Positions 40,701-49,902 of a stretch of 64,000 nt of DNA are shown here, one piece after another; position 1 is the stretch's first letter, and the number at the start of each line of letters is the position of its first letter. The stretch is from assembly GCA_035048485.1 (NCBI GenBank), contig CM068589.1:2482501-2546500 (forward strand), in the 5' to 3' direction. The notes under the pieces are model-generated. The model saw only the letters and a program-made list of their open reading frames with translations. It was not told where the DNA came from and searched no databases. The DNA is from Pteria penguin. Its lineage: Eukaryota > Mollusca > Bivalvia > Pterioida > Pteriidae. Made by a program: the position numbers and the translations under genes.

Positions 40701-42317
40701 ATGTGGTTGGCATATGATCTTTTATGTCCAACTTTTGTGATGTCATACTTTTCTGTTAGCCAATCAAATTCACTACTTTAATAAGAAATAAGTTTTTGGT
40801 AACTTAATTATATATAATATGATGCTAATGAACCGTTATTATGATAATGTGGCAAATGATATCTTCTTGATTAAAAAATATACTGCTAATGAATCTAAAT
40901 AGGTACAGCGTCAAAAATCAACATTTCCTTGATTGAAAAATATGGTGCTAATGACTCTAATTAGAGAAACTGTCAATGCGTTTTTCTTAATTACACATTA
41001 GCATTTTAATTGCATCGTAATTATCTCATGACATTGATATTTGTTAAGTTTTCTGTTCAATTGAGAACGCATATTTTCTTGATTGGGAAATTACTGAAAT
41101 ATTGTGCTGGTAAAATATCTATTCATTACAATAATTCAATAAAAAAGAAAGAACACCAATGTATATTCGTATCCGACTCCACCTGTTTATATTCGAACTC
41201 CAACATAATACTTGTTCTAGATCGGGATTTGTCATTAAGTTTTTGTCATATATCGCAATGTTTTACTTGGTTTATAGGCATTTATCATCGTGTTTTTGTT
41301 TAAAATATATTCATTTAAAAGTAAATGTGTTATATTTCAAACATAATATCATTTAATTAAAAGTTTAATGTATAATCTCGCACTTCAAATTTGACTACTA
41401 ATTTTAGTGTGCTACACACTGTTTAAATACTCGTATCCGACTCCGCCCGTTTATATTTGAACTCCGACATTCCAAACACGCTAGACCCTATCTATACAAA
41501 AATAAACATTGATATATATATATATATTCCGCGTAAACATATTACATTTTTTTAATTATTTCACTATACATTTAAGTTACAAACACTAATTCAATACGTC
41601 CATCATGGAAATAATGGTAGATTCGTCATATTCCAGCCAGAACTCTCGACTCCGCCTTCAAATCCGACTACTAATTTTAGTGTGGGAGCATATAGAAAAT
41701 GCTCTGAATTATCAAATTAACGACATAGTGGTACATTCTTTCTGTCGACCCAAATAAAATATGACACTAGCAATGTTTTCTGAAAGTTTTATTACGAACA
41801 AAGGAATAATAAGGAAGAAATCTGTAATTATATGTTTCGAATCCGACATTTCTCGAATCCGACTCGGACTCCGACTACTAATTTTAGTGAGGGCCGTACA
41901 AGATTCATATCCTTCTTGTTTATATAAGTTCTTAATAAACCCATATTAAACTCGCCCAAAGATCAATTTAATTGGTCGATTTCTTTCTAAATTAATTATA
42001 ACACATATTCTTATACTGATGATCTATCTAAGTTTGTATATCTATCACATAAATGTACCACACTTTTAATCAAAATTGTTACAAAACATGCCATATGGAA
42101 ACTCCTCACAGCCGGCTGCATAAAAATAATTTACAATGATTAATTATTGGAGGATAACTCATATATTCTACTTACATTACGATGAATAATTTACCTTTAT
42201 TAGAGATTGGTATTCTTCTTTCAGTCTCTGTACCCAATGCTCGCCATCTCGAGGCCCAGCTTTCGTTTTGAGCAAAGGAATCTGCGCTAAGGTTTTCTTC
42301 GTCACTTCGTCCACCAT
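25645..42317 (-). CDS. UFC1: UFC1, UFM1-conjugating E2 enzyme, five exons
   Basis: Five coding exons: 42317-42195, 36129-35998, 33028-32952, 29871-29781 and 25725-25645. All have GT-AG introns and consistent phases (0, 0, 2, 0). The product is 167 residues, the same length as human UFC1. It starts MVDEVTKK, has [40 protein letters not shown], the TAK motif (GKTAKMYR), and the active-site Cys at residue 116 in [13 protein letters not shown]1 takes UFM1 from the E1 UBA5 as a thioester on this Cys and passes it to the UFL1 ligase complex, mainly for ER-bound ribosome targets. Coding sequence is 504 bp in a 16.7 kb span. The introns hold two large minisatellites, a mariner with a nested insertion and several foldback elements. 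The call is made from memory of the family and is very secure. Confidence 0.96.
25879..26388. mobile_element. 510-bp element with GGGTTACCATG ends
   Basis: Left end AGGGGTTACCATG..CAAAAACTGACAGGGTAT. The right end carries the complement, ATACCCTGTCAGG, TTTTTGTTACCATGG and TAACCCT. The spacing within the two arms differs by a few bases. Located in UFC1 intron 4. Confidence 0.6.
26389..28250 (-). other. UFC1 intron 4, mostly unremarkable
   Basis: At 26697-26830 there are about 2.4 copies of a 57-bp repeat that carries the SINE-2-like tail (GGTTGGTTGGTTGATTGGTG, then TTTTACTACACC). At 28245-28305 TAGGTACCACATACAAC is repeated three times (17-bp period). The rest is AT-rich with nothing recognised. 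Confidence 0.6.
28408..29735. repeat. 33-bp minisatellite, about 40 copies
   Basis: GATCTATTGTACATCAGAGT plus CATTACACGTCAT, with CAGAG/CACAG and CGT/CAT/AAT variants. Two plus-strand frames stay open for over 450 codons (([11 protein letters not shown])n and ([11 protein letters not shown])n) only because the period is divisible by 3. Lies in UFC1 intron 4 right after exon 4. Confidence 0.94.
29781..29871 (-). CDS. UFC1: UFC1 exon 4 (catalytic cysteine)
   Basis: Completes the Arg codon, then [20 protein letters not shown] and [10 protein letters not shown], donor GTAGGTG. It contains active-site Cys116. Minisatellites flank it on both sides: the 33-bp array ends 45 bp downstream in gene direction and the 34-bp array lies about 240 bp upstream. 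Confidence 0.95.
30108..31545. repeat. 34/36-bp minisatellite, about 41 copies
   Basis: TTTTATCATGACTATACAGA plus CATGGGACCTCAGG. Units with TATATACAGA are 36 bp, the others 34 bp. It lies in UFC1 intron 3, upstream of exon 4 in gene direction. Confidence 0.94.
31568..31690 (-). mobile_element. SINE-1 fragment, minus strand
   Basis: CAGTGAGGGAACTTTTACAG and ACCTCAGTTTTTACTGT match the complement of the SINE-1 body (see 61453-61717). A 42-bp repeat (CAAACACCTATCAAAGCTTA) follows at 31700-31830 with about three copies. Confidence 0.6.
31831..32951 (-). other. UFC1 intron 3, no feature seen
   Basis: AT-rich intron. I found no splice-flanked frame or repeat beyond short words. Confidence 0.4.
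32952..33028 (-). CDS. UFC1: UFC1 exon 3
   Basis: Encodes [19 protein letters not shown] and KTAKMY, ending inside an Arg codon (phase 2) before GTAAGTG. It carries the TAK sequence found just before the catalytic loop in UFC1. Confidence 0.94.
33165..33255 (-). mobile_element. 3'-end fragment of a bivalve retroelement
   Basis: The minus strand reads GGCAGGTGTGGCTAGCC, GATGCTCACTCCTCCCGGGA and GGTCTCACCTCTG. Similar tails occur at 48131-48300 and 48805-48890, the latter following the Penelope-like reverse transcriptase, so this is probably a tail of that family. Confidence 0.55.
33614..34586 (+). pseudogene. Mariner transposase pseudogene
   Basis: The N-terminal helix-turn-helix region ([18 protein letters not shown], then [13 protein letters not shown]) is intact in one frame. 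Later parts are spread over three frames: TRDETG with the first catalytic Asp, a HQ-stop-NAPVHKS stretch in which the second catalytic Asp codon has become TAA, and YSPDLTPSD with the third Asp. A short deletion follows PSD. The coding end GDYV is cut by the 34587-35520 insertion and the last two codons resume at 35527. Clearly inactive. Confidence 0.88.
34587..35520. mobile_element. Nested non-autonomous element, CAGGGTGCCCAC ends
   Basis: Perfect ends CAGGGTGCCCAC and GTGGGCACCCTG, flanked by a perfect 6-bp duplication TTATGT (34581-34586 and 35521-35526). Both subterminal regions are full of TATAGGAA words. The ends look hAT-like, but hAT elements normally make 8-bp duplications, so the superfamily is open. 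It interrupts the mariner transposase two codons before its stop. Confidence 0.8.
35998..36129 (-). CDS. UFC1: UFC1 exon 2
   Basis: 44 codons, [17 protein letters not shown] to KYEFDVEFD, between acceptor TTTTTTCAG and donor GTAAGT. It holds the UFC1-specific N-terminal helix/beta region around NDWFRLES. Confidence 0.95.
36300..37328 (-). other. Part of UFC1 intron 1 without clear features
   Basis: An (ATAAC)n microsatellite lies at about 36582-36610. The 36300-36540 stretch may be a decayed tRNA-derived SINE on the minus strand (GTTTGAGTTTCGCTGG), but the match is weak. Confidence 0.4.
37329..37801. mobile_element. Candidate element with CAATCTCCAAAGCAGAGTT ends
   Basis: A perfect 19-bp inverted repeat, CAATCTCCAAAGCAGAGTT at the left and its complement at the right, about 470 bp apart, with CTGTG just outside each end as a possible duplication. 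Part of the open frame at 37531-37935 lies inside it. Confidence 0.5.
37531..37935 (-). CDS. Unidentified 134-codon open frame without ATG
   Basis: Reading the minus strand from 37935 to the TAA at 37531 gives 134 codons without a stop, in very AT-rich surroundings. There is no ATG at the start, so it would have to be an exon or a fragment. It contains [35 protein letters not shown] and [16 protein letters not shown], ordinary-looking protein with mixed composition and no repeats. I recognise no family. It lies in UFC1 intron 1 on the same strand. The upstream edge has ATAACAG, a poor acceptor. It may be a captured exon, a decayed gene or transposon coding sequence. Confidence 0.4.
   Translation of the reverse strand: MCHNSACRKFPKEIFQTPREISISFSSQTLLRPRTSFSECPNFTQQSPKQSYGRCTPFNLCQLLNVVASQKAENIDCFASFEKNVIVFKLSGPKFDNEGFIQKLQDALGANDSLIEKLYYSSTLICTLRKYGAV
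37815..38608. mobile_element. Degenerate element related to 40155-41896
   Basis: The left end GGGCACTCACTAAAACTAGT and right end ACTAGTTTTAGTGTCTGGCC are inverted, and a second CACTAAAAATAGTATGCGGA lies at 38010. The CACTAAAA-TAGTA motif and its spacing resemble the better preserved element at 40155-41896. Confidence 0.5.
38868..39590. repeat. About 198-bp tandem repeat, 3.5 copies
   Basis: GTAGAAATAAGCTGGCAAAT recurs near 38870, 39093, 39292 and 39489. Each unit contains CCCATTTTCTCGGCAATGGC-like sequence and ATAAAATGGGTACCA. Minus-strand frames read [22 protein letters not shown] in each unit, so the repeat may once have been coding, but copies are diverged and interrupted. Confidence 0.75.
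39965..40055 (-). mobile_element. tRNA-like SINE head, minus strand
   Basis: The minus strand reads CTCGATAGCTCAGTTGGG (A box), then TCTTGCAATCGGAAGG and TTGCAAGTTCTCGAC (B-box position), like an Ala or Arg tRNA. Stems are imperfect and A-rich sequence follows, so it is a SINE head and not a tRNA gene. Confidence 0.55.
40155..41896. mobile_element. 1.74-kb element with about 370-bp terminal inverted repeats
   Basis: The left arm (40155 to about 40520) and right arm (about 41530-41896) are complementary over some 370 bp, starting GGCCCTCACTAAAATTAGTA. An 8-bp target duplication TACAAGAT is at 40147-40154 and 41897-41904. The motif CACTAAAATTAGTAGTC is present at least five times, always pointing inward from the nearer end. 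The centre has no long frame, so it is non-autonomous. Confidence 0.85.
42195..42317 (-). CDS. UFC1: UFC1 exon 1 (start codon)
   Basis: 41 codons from ATG to QSLIK, donor GTAAAT. The start fits the family, whose second residue onward reads xDE and then IPxLKT. Confidence 0.95.
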
Positions 42318-42780
42318 ATTGAATTGTTCTACGTTATCAAGGTGTTTGTAACCCTGTTGTACATACTCGTCAATTATTACAAACAGTTATCAGACTAAGT
42401 AAAATATACACAGATGGCACTATAACGAGAATATGATCCGGAGGAATGCGGGTAAAATATTTCATCTTTAGGAATTATGAGCATCAGAACTCACAGAGAA
42501 TACAAATAAGATTTTCTAAACTAAACCGAGAAAAGACCAAAACTTTGTGTGTGTATTGGCTTTTCTCAGAAAAATACCCGACACTTATTTTTTTTTTACC
42601 AATTCTCGATTTAAATCAAGGATAAACTATACTTCCCAATCTATGAATATTTGATGTTGAAATATTTATATAAACCATAATTTTACATTATAACAAGGGC
42701 TTATAATGTTCAAGAAATCACCTTTCCGAGACCTTAACTCTACGCAGAGACATATATTGTCTGCTCTACGTTAACTACGG
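42318..42780 (-). promoter_or_regulatory. UFC1 upstream region
   Basis: Should contain the UFC1 5' UTR and promoter. I see no TATA box or other firm site, which would be usual for a housekeeping gene. Confidence 0.3.
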
Positions 42781-42789
42781 GAACTGACA

Positions 42790-43041
42790 GTTTGTTTTGG
42801 AGGGTTTGGTTTTGTTGTTTTACGGAAGGTATTTTTCGTTTGGTTTTGGGTTTTTTGTTTTGTTTTATTGTTTGTTTTATTGGGGGGGGGGGGGGGGGGG
42901 TTGCGTTGTGCTGTGTGTGTATGTTTCGTTTTTTGATTGCTTTTATATTGTTTTTGTTTTTTTAATTTACATTATCATTTCCTGGGGTTTTTTGTTTGTT
43001 TTGTTTTTTGTTTTGGTTTTTATTGATTTTGTTTTCTGGAG

Positions 43042-43086
<45 letters not shown>

Positions 43087-43310
43087 TTGTGTTTGTGTGT
43101 AGATGTGTTTGTGTGTTTCGTTTTTCTTTTTATCTCTTGGTTTTATATAGATATATACGTCCCTGGTTTTATTTGTGGTTGTGTGTGGGGTTTTTTTCTT
43201 TTTTTTTTCTTGGTTTTATTTGTGGGGGGGGGGTTCGGTTTTTTCTTGATTGTATTTATTGTTGTTGTTTTGTTTTTTGTCTGTTAGTTTGGGGCTTTTT
43301 CTCTGTGGTC
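42790..43310 (+). repeat. T/G low-complexity with (GT)n and poly-G
   Basis: TTTTG-rich sequence, a run of about 18 G at 42883-42900, a (GT)n microsatellite at about 43048-43085 and T-runs. Frames here give Phe/Cys/Val-rich peptides and are not genes. Similar T/G sequence recurs at 44410-44560. Confidence 0.9.
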
Positions 43311-43392
43311 CTGTCACGGATAGAATGAATATATACATCTATGACTGTTGATGATACTTGGAATTTCAGAGCTACCCTCGTTCTGCTGTCCG

Positions 43393-44340
43393 TTAGTATT
43401 TGCTGGTTATCAGCATTGCCGGATGTCTTAGTATAAGATCATACACGACCCTGAAAAACATGATAAGCCGGGACGTTCTGCGGCGCTTTTCGAGAATTTC
43501 CCACTGGAGTTGATGAGTCATTTTAGTAATGCATCCGGGAGGTCTTGCCTTATATTTCCAGGTTACGATTCTCCTTTGAATTCCCTCAAGTTGTTTCAAA
43601 CGGTACTGGCATATCCATTGGTGGGCCGCACCATGGTTTGATAAATCACCATTTTTACTGCAGGTTTACATTGACGCTGTATGTTCCCTTGTGTGAAACC
43701 GGGGGTCTTGTTGGGCTTGATCATGTCGCCCATATGCTCTCCCCATGAAGTTGGTAAATGTGGTTAATGGGTTGCCTCTTGCTTGTGACATGGATGCCTG
43801 TACAGTTTTTGGGACGAAACTCCATCTGCCACTGCTGCTCCCAAATCTGTAATGCTGACAAATCCTCTTGTAGAGATGCTGCATCTGCCACTGCTGCTCC
43901 CAAGTCTGTAATGTTGACAAATCCTCTTGTAGAGATGCTGCATCTGCCACTGCTGCTCCCAAGTCTGTAATGCTGACAAATCCTCTTGTAGAGATGCTGC
44001 ATCTGCCACTGCTGCTCCCAAATCTGTAATGCTGACAAATCCTCTTGTAGAGATGCTGCATCTGCCACTGCTGCTCCCAAGTCTGTAATGCTGACAAATC
44101 CTCTTGTAGAGATGCTGCATCTGCCACTGCTGCTCCCAAGTCTGTAATGTTGACAAATCCTCTTGTAGAGATTCTGCATCTGACTAGTTGGAGATTTCCC
44201 TGTAGAACAGGCAGTCATCTGCGAAGAGCCATGTCTATGATTTTGTGTGTCAGGGCAAGCCATAAATATAGGTCAGGAACAGCAGCGGTCCGACGAATGT
44301 TCCATGGGGAACGCCGGAGATCACAGCAGTTTTGGTGCAA
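43393..44340 (-). pseudogene. LINE reverse transcriptase fragment, jockey/CR1 type
   Basis: On the minus strand, in several frames, are SGVPHGTFVGPLLFLTYI (the SGVPQG-type motif), LFADDCLFYREIS (the catalytic FADD box), WQMEFRPKNC..VTSKRQP and YQLHG, and the C-terminal QLEGIQRRIVTWKYKARPPG with LQWEILEKRRRTSRLIMFFR. Frameshifts, a stop after FADD and a 59-bp tandem amplification make it dead. The clade is from general resemblance only. Confidence 0.85.
43818..44185 (-). repeat. 59-bp tandem repeat inside the LINE
   Basis: CTGCATCTGCCACTGCTGCT recurs exactly every 59 bp (43879, 43938, 43997 and so on), about six copies. On the minus strand it encodes the QEDLSALQTWEQQWQM segment just after the FADD box. 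As 59 is not a multiple of 3, each unit shifts the frame. Confidence 0.9.
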
Positions 44341-44559
44341 TCTAATTAAAATCATATCGCTACGATACTCTACACTGTAAAAAGGATCTGAATGCGCTGT
44401 ATTTGATGTCATGTTTTTGTTTTGTTTTCTTTGTTTGTTTGGGGTTATTCTTTTAGTTTTTGTTGTTGTTGTTTTATTTTTGTTTGTTTGGGTTTTTTTG
44501 TAGTTGTTTTTAGTTGTTTTTTTCTGTTTTGTTTGTTTGTTTTGGTTTTTGTTTTTTAC

Positions 44560-45100
44560 CTTTCTAATCTAAATATTCAAAAAAATTTCGACCAATCAGT
44601 GTATCTGTAAGATATGTTAGCCAATCACGATGAGTTCTTCCTCTTTCATATATCTCTCCTCTGTACCATCCAATATTTGGATGTAAAAACTTAGCAACTG
44701 TTAAAATATGAGTTAAAAGGAATTAAAATTTCCAGAGTTCCTTTTTGATTCATTTGTTGGACCTCGCTGGTTAGTCTTGTGCTTAAAATTGCTTAAAACA
44801 GATGTTGATCAAGCAGCTATTAAAAATATATAAAAAAATTCCCGAATTCTTGTGCTTAAAGAAGATGCTGATCAAGCAGTTATTAAAAGTATAAATCTAA
44901 TTACTGATAATATACGAGACTTCTAAACTAAAACAGATAAATTTATATTATAAAGCAGTAGTAAACTATACTGCAGTAACATAAGAAGCCAAGTTTAAGC
45001 TTATACCTAGCTACTTAGAAGCAATAATGTTTATGCCGCCTTTTTTATATTTCTAAAATATAAAGTATAAAATATTATATCACCTGAGAATGACGTTTGG
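44560..45100. other. AT-rich spacer
   Basis: No gene. CTTGTGCTTAAA and GATCAAGCAG are each repeated about 85 bp apart near 44780 and 44870, a short duplication. Confidence 0.4.
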
Positions 45101-45114
45101 AATCAGGATATCTA

Positions 45115-47055
45115 GTTTAGAGTTGTCGTTCTTATAACTGTATCTGCATCTTACCACACCTATTGCGGTTATATCAAGACCACATTGTGCATTAATCTTA
45201 TAGCTGTATCTGCATCTTACCACACCTATTGTAGTTATATCAAGACCACATTGTGCATTAATCTTATAGCTGTATCTGCATCTTACCACACCTATTGTAG
45301 TTATATCAAGACCACATTGTGCATTAATCTTATAGCTGTATCTGCATCTTACCACACCTATTGTAGTTATATCAAGACCACATTGTGCATTAATCTTATA
45401 GCTGTATCTGCATCTTACCACACCTATTGCGGTTATATCAAGACCACATTGTGCATTAATCTTATAGCTGTATCTGCATCTTACCACACCTATTGTAGTT
45501 ATATCAAGACCACATTGTGCATTAATCTTATAGCTGTATCTGCATCTTACCACACCTATTGTAGTTATATCAAGACCACATTGTGCATTAATCTTATAGC
45601 TGTATCTGCATCTTACCACACCTATTGTAGTTATATCAAGACCACATTGTGCATTAATCTTATAGCTGTATCTGCATCTTACCACACCTATTGCAGTTAT
45701 ATCAAGACCACATTGTGCATTAATCTTATAGCTGTATCTGCATCTTACCACACCTATTGTAGTTATATCAAGACCACATTGTGCATTAATCTTATAGCTG
45801 TATCTGCATCTTACCACACCTATTGTAGTTATATCAAGACCACATTGTGCATTAATCTTATAGCTGTATCTGCATCTTACCACACCTATTGTAGTTATAT
45901 CAAGACCACATTGTGCATTAATCTTATAGCTGTATCTGCATCTTACCACACCTATTGTAGTTATATCAAGACCACATTGTGCATTAATCTTATAGCTGTA
46001 TCTGCATCTTACCACACCTATTGTAGTTATATCAAGACCACATTGTGCATTAATCTTATAGCTGTATCTGCATCTTACCACACCTATTGCAGTTATATCA
46101 AGACCACATTGTGCATTAATCTTATAGCTGTATCTGCATCTTACCACACCTATTGTAGTTATATCAAGACCACATTGTGCATTAATCTTATAGCTGTATC
46201 TGCATCTTACCACACCTATTGTAGTTATATCAAGACCACATTGTGCATTAATCTTATAGCTGTATCTGCATCTTACCACACCTATTGTAGTTATATCAAG
46301 ACCACATTGTGCATTAATCTTATAGCTGTATCTGCATCTTACCACACCTATTGTAGTTATATCAAGACCACATTGTGCATTAATCTTATAGCTGTATCTG
46401 CATCTTACCACACCTATTGCGGTTATATCAAGACCACATTGTGCATTAATCTTATAGCTGTATCTGCATCTTACCACACCTATTGCGGTTATATCAAGAC
46501 CACATTGTGCATTAATCTTATAGCTGTATCTGCATCTTACCACACCTATTGTAGTTATATCAAGACCACATTGTGCATTAATCTTATAGCTGTATCTGCA
46601 TCTTACCACACCTATTGTAGTTATATCAAGACCACATTGTGCATTAATCTTATAGCTGTATCTGCATCTTACCACACCTATTGTAGTTATATCAAGACCA
46701 CATTGTGCATTAATCTTATAGCTGTATCTGCATCTTACCACACCTATTGTAGTTATATCAAGACCACATTGTGCATTAATCTTATAGCTGTATCTGCATC
46801 TTACCACACCTATTGTAGTTATATCAAGACCACATTGTGCATTAATCTTATAGCTGTATCTGCATCTTACCACACCTATTGTAGTTATATCAAGACCACA
46901 TTGTGCATTAATCTTATAGCTGTATCTGCATCTTACCACACCTATTGTAGGTATATCAAGACCACATTGTGCATTAATCTTATAGCTGTATCTGCATCTT
47001 ATCACTCCTATTGCGGTTATATCAAGACCCCATTGTGCATTAATCTTATAACCAG
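45115..47055. repeat. 66-bp satellite, about 29 nearly identical copies
   Basis: The unit contains TTATAGCTGTATCTGCATCT, TACCACACCTATTGTAGTTA and TATCAAGACCACATTGTGCA. Almost the only variation is GTAGTT/GCGGTT/GCAGTT. Long frames (670 codons minus, 624 plus) exist on both strands because 66 is divisible by 3 and the unit has no stop. The last copies at the right edge are more diverged. Confidence 0.95.
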
Positions 47056-47252
47056 GTAAAATAACAACATACCTATCTACATTTTGGGGCATATGTTCAT
47101 AAAAGTGTCAGGGTATTTAAAAGCATCACTTTGCTTATTAACATATTCACAGTATAACGGTATTACCTAACTTTTATTATATTGAATGTTGTAGCGGGTC
47201 TGTTAAAGGAGTGTATTTGTTGTAATACTATAAATTGCATTGTTTTGACCAT

Positions 47253-47552
47253 CTATATTGATGGAATACCAAACAGCTTATTTCTATGGCAATGTAGAGA
47301 ATAACACATGCCTCTTGTAATTTCTTCAATTCTTCGCATAGTGTCCTCATCTTGCAAGATCAATGGAATAGTTGTATGGGTTGGATGAAGCACAAGTTGC
47401 AATAGAATCGCTGGATTTATTTTATAAAATGTTTTTAGGTCTTTCTGCCCTAGTATTTTGAACAGTTTATCAATAAATTTTGTCCCGCTTTCTTCAGTTG
47501 CTTTGCATTTTAGGATAAAATGGGCAATATCTTCTTCCTGTTCATTACACAT
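47253..47552 (-). pseudogene. LINE-B C-terminal finger region
   Basis: MCNEQEEDIAHFILKCKATE followed by KFIDKLFKIL. The C-x-x-x-C..H-x4-C arrangement upstream of a helical tail is typical of the end of non-LTR ORF2 proteins. Confidence 0.75.
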
Positions 47553-47783
47553 TTTCAGACATTATTTTCTGTCTGTACTTGATACTTTGATATAGTGGTC
47601 TGGAGTCTGTATTTCCCAGAGAGATTTGCTTTCAACCCTGTTTTTTAACACACAGTGTGTCGTAATTAGCAGATGGCCAGACAAAGTGAGGCTTCTTAAG
47701 CTGGATATTATCAGTGTTCAAAAATTTTAAATTACTCTGCTGTTTTCCTTTAGATAAGATGTCATCTGTCCAGTATTTACTGA

Positions 47784-48152
47784 CTACATAGTGAACAGTT
47801 TCCTTTTATTTATTTTTATTGATGGTATTTTCAAGTAGGTCATATATATCGACGGGAGATTGTATTTTTCTACAATCTTTCCTACATATATAAACCAGCG
47901 TTTTGAGCTTTTATCTTTGATGGCTAGTTGTCTTTCAGCTAGGCCCCTTTCCACTGTATTTACTCGAAATATACTCATCATATATGTGAGATATCTTTTA
48001 TCCAGGTCTACTTCTATTGGCAAATGACCAGCTAGGATATAAACTCCTGCATCTGCTATTTTCTCTGATATGTGTAGAATACGTTCGAGTGTTTGTTTAT
48101 GGTATTGATTAAGCCTTTGCATGTCTTGTTTTGCGACGGGTGTTGCATGCAA
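47784..48152 (-). pseudogene. LINE-B post-reverse-transcriptase segment
   Basis: KQDMQRLNQYHKQTLERILH follows directly on the LLYGLECLILRK of the next fragment once the 48131-48300 insertion is ignored, which confirms they were one frame. Leads into VYILAGHLPIEVDLDKRYL. Confidence 0.75.
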
Positions 48153-48300
48153 CCAGGGGACGCTTATTCCTCCCGGGCACCTGGTCTCACCTCGATTTTA
48201 TTGGGGTTCGCATTTGTTTGAATATGACACTAAACACGATATTGTCCCCTTTATTCCATGGACTATGAGATATGGTTTACCCTTCGGTACTTCTTCGTTT
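48131..48300 (+). mobile_element. Retroelement 3'-tail fragment inserted in LINE-B
   Basis: GCGACGGGTGTTGCATGCAA, then CTCCCGGGCACCTGGTCTCA matches, in plus orientation, the tail seen on the minus strand at 48805-48890 and 33165-33255. It splits the LINE-B frame between LECLILR and KQDMQRL. Confidence 0.65.
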
Positions 48301-48301
48301 T

Positions 48302-48670
48302 TTACTTCCTCAATATAAGGCATTCTAGGCCATAAAGCAACCTTGGTTTAACGTAAATGTCCCACATTTGTATGCTTACTACAGGGTTTATTCCGTTGAC
48401 ACCGTGAAATCCAGCCCCAATCAAAGTTTTCCTAGCCAACATCATAGCTTCGCTTATTGTATTAGTCAAACTATTTTGAACTTTTGTATTCCTTGTTATT
48501 CCAATGTGAATGTAATTTTCAACAATTTCGAGTTCCTTTCCATTCAGACTGTAAAGATGTTGGCAGTTTTCAGTCTCCCCTTTCTTCTGATTGAAAATGA
48601 TTATTTGACTCTTTTGATGGCTTAAAATATATCTTTCCTTGTTTGCATATGACTCTTGTATTTCTATTAA
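48302..48670 (-). pseudogene. LINE-B reverse-transcriptase thumb region
   Basis: ESYANKERYILSHQKSQIII, LNGKELEIVENYIHIGI and YVKPRLLYGLECLILRK are the segments that normally follow the catalytic box in LINE ORF2. Residues upstream of ESYANK in this frame no longer look like reverse transcriptase. Confidence 0.8.
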
Positions 48671-48789
48671 AGTAAGCAATGTAAAGATGATGGATAAATC
48701 CAAACCACAAGTCCAAAAATCATGAAACCATAGGACATACAAAATCAGTGAAAATGAAAAACAAATGGAAAATAACAAAATATGTCTAC

Positions 48790-49900
48790 TTGAAGAGCAT
48801 ATGTGAACCCCTGTGATGGAGTGAGATCAGGTGCCCGGGGAGAGTGAGCATCTCCTGCTTGCTAGCAACACCCGTCACATATACCCCGTAGAAAGAGTCA
48901 AATCGTGTGAATTCCATATGTATCTATATATGGAGAAGTCGAAGTAGGTAACCTTCTAGTATAGAAGGTGTCAAATCTGTGTAAAGTGATCGGAATCGGT
49001 CTCAGTCCAGAATATTATTTAAAAGTCTGGATAACGAGATATCATATGGAGTAATAAGAGTCTCGTAACGACCGTAGAACTTCCTCAGTGACGATGCTAG
49101 CCTAGCACATATATAACCCTGGTTGAGCAGCTTAACTGAAAGTCGCTTAGCCCTCAGAACAAAGTCATTGTAATTTGAACATGCTCTGGAATAACGTATT
49201 AACTGAGATATGAATACGCCGTATGCGGGCGATGATGGAATGTTGCTACTTATGAAAGGAAAGTTTGTGATAGCGAAATTGAAATCGTCACGTTTGTCAT
49301 AGAGTGAGGTGTTCAATTGACCATTAATGTCGAAAGACAACATAATATCTAAATACGAAGTAGAATTACTAGTTTCTGTGGTTTCTTTGACCTCCAGTTC
49401 ACTTGGATAGATGATGCTAAGGTAATCCGCGAATGAAGGATTATTAATTGAAAGCAAGTCATCTATATATCTGTAAGTAAAATTGAAGCCAAGAGCCAAT
49501 TGTTTTTTTCCTTGCGAAAGCAAAGACTGAATGAACTCAGCTTCGTATGAATAAAGGAATATGTCAGCCAGAAGCGGAGCACATTTAGTGCCCATTGGAA
49601 TGCCGACAATTTGTTGAAAAACCTTACCTCCAAACACCACAAAAATGTTATCGATAAGAAAGTTCAACATCTGAATGACAGCTGTTTCAGTGTATTTATT
49701 TTTGGAATCAGAATTTTCCCTAACAAAGTAAGTTTTATCGTGGCCTATTACTATATATTTGAATTTGCGGCTTCCGTTTTTACTAGTAAATGCATTTTGA
49801 ATAATTTCCGCTAATCTGTCTTTTAATTTCTGATGAGGGATCGTTGTGTACAGAGTCGAAAAGTCAAAAGACTTGATGGAGTGAATTTTAGTAAAACTTT
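48790..49900 (-). pseudogene. Penelope-like reverse transcriptase fragment
   Basis: On the minus strand KSFDFSTLYTTIPHQKL begins just upstream of the long frame (49670-49002), which has IVGIPMGTKCAPLLADIFLY and the catalytic FTYRYIDDLLSINN box, then SYLDIMLSF and YDKRDDFNFAITNFPF. This family is widespread in bivalves and other animals and I take it as Penelope-like. The GIY-YIG endonuclease is not visible. The 3' tail motif follows at 48890-48805. It interrupts LINE-B, and the two elements share orientation. Confidence 0.75.
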
Positions 49901-49902
49901 TT

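Noticed and set aside
42797..43328. Phe/Cys/Val-rich membrane protein frames
   Set aside because: T/G low-complexity sequence with (GT)n and poly-G. No splice sites or conserved motif.
45080..47092. 670-codon minus-strand frame as a gene
   Set aside because: The plus strand is open for 624 codons over the same repeat, so openness is due to the 66-bp period. Variation does not favour synonymous sites.
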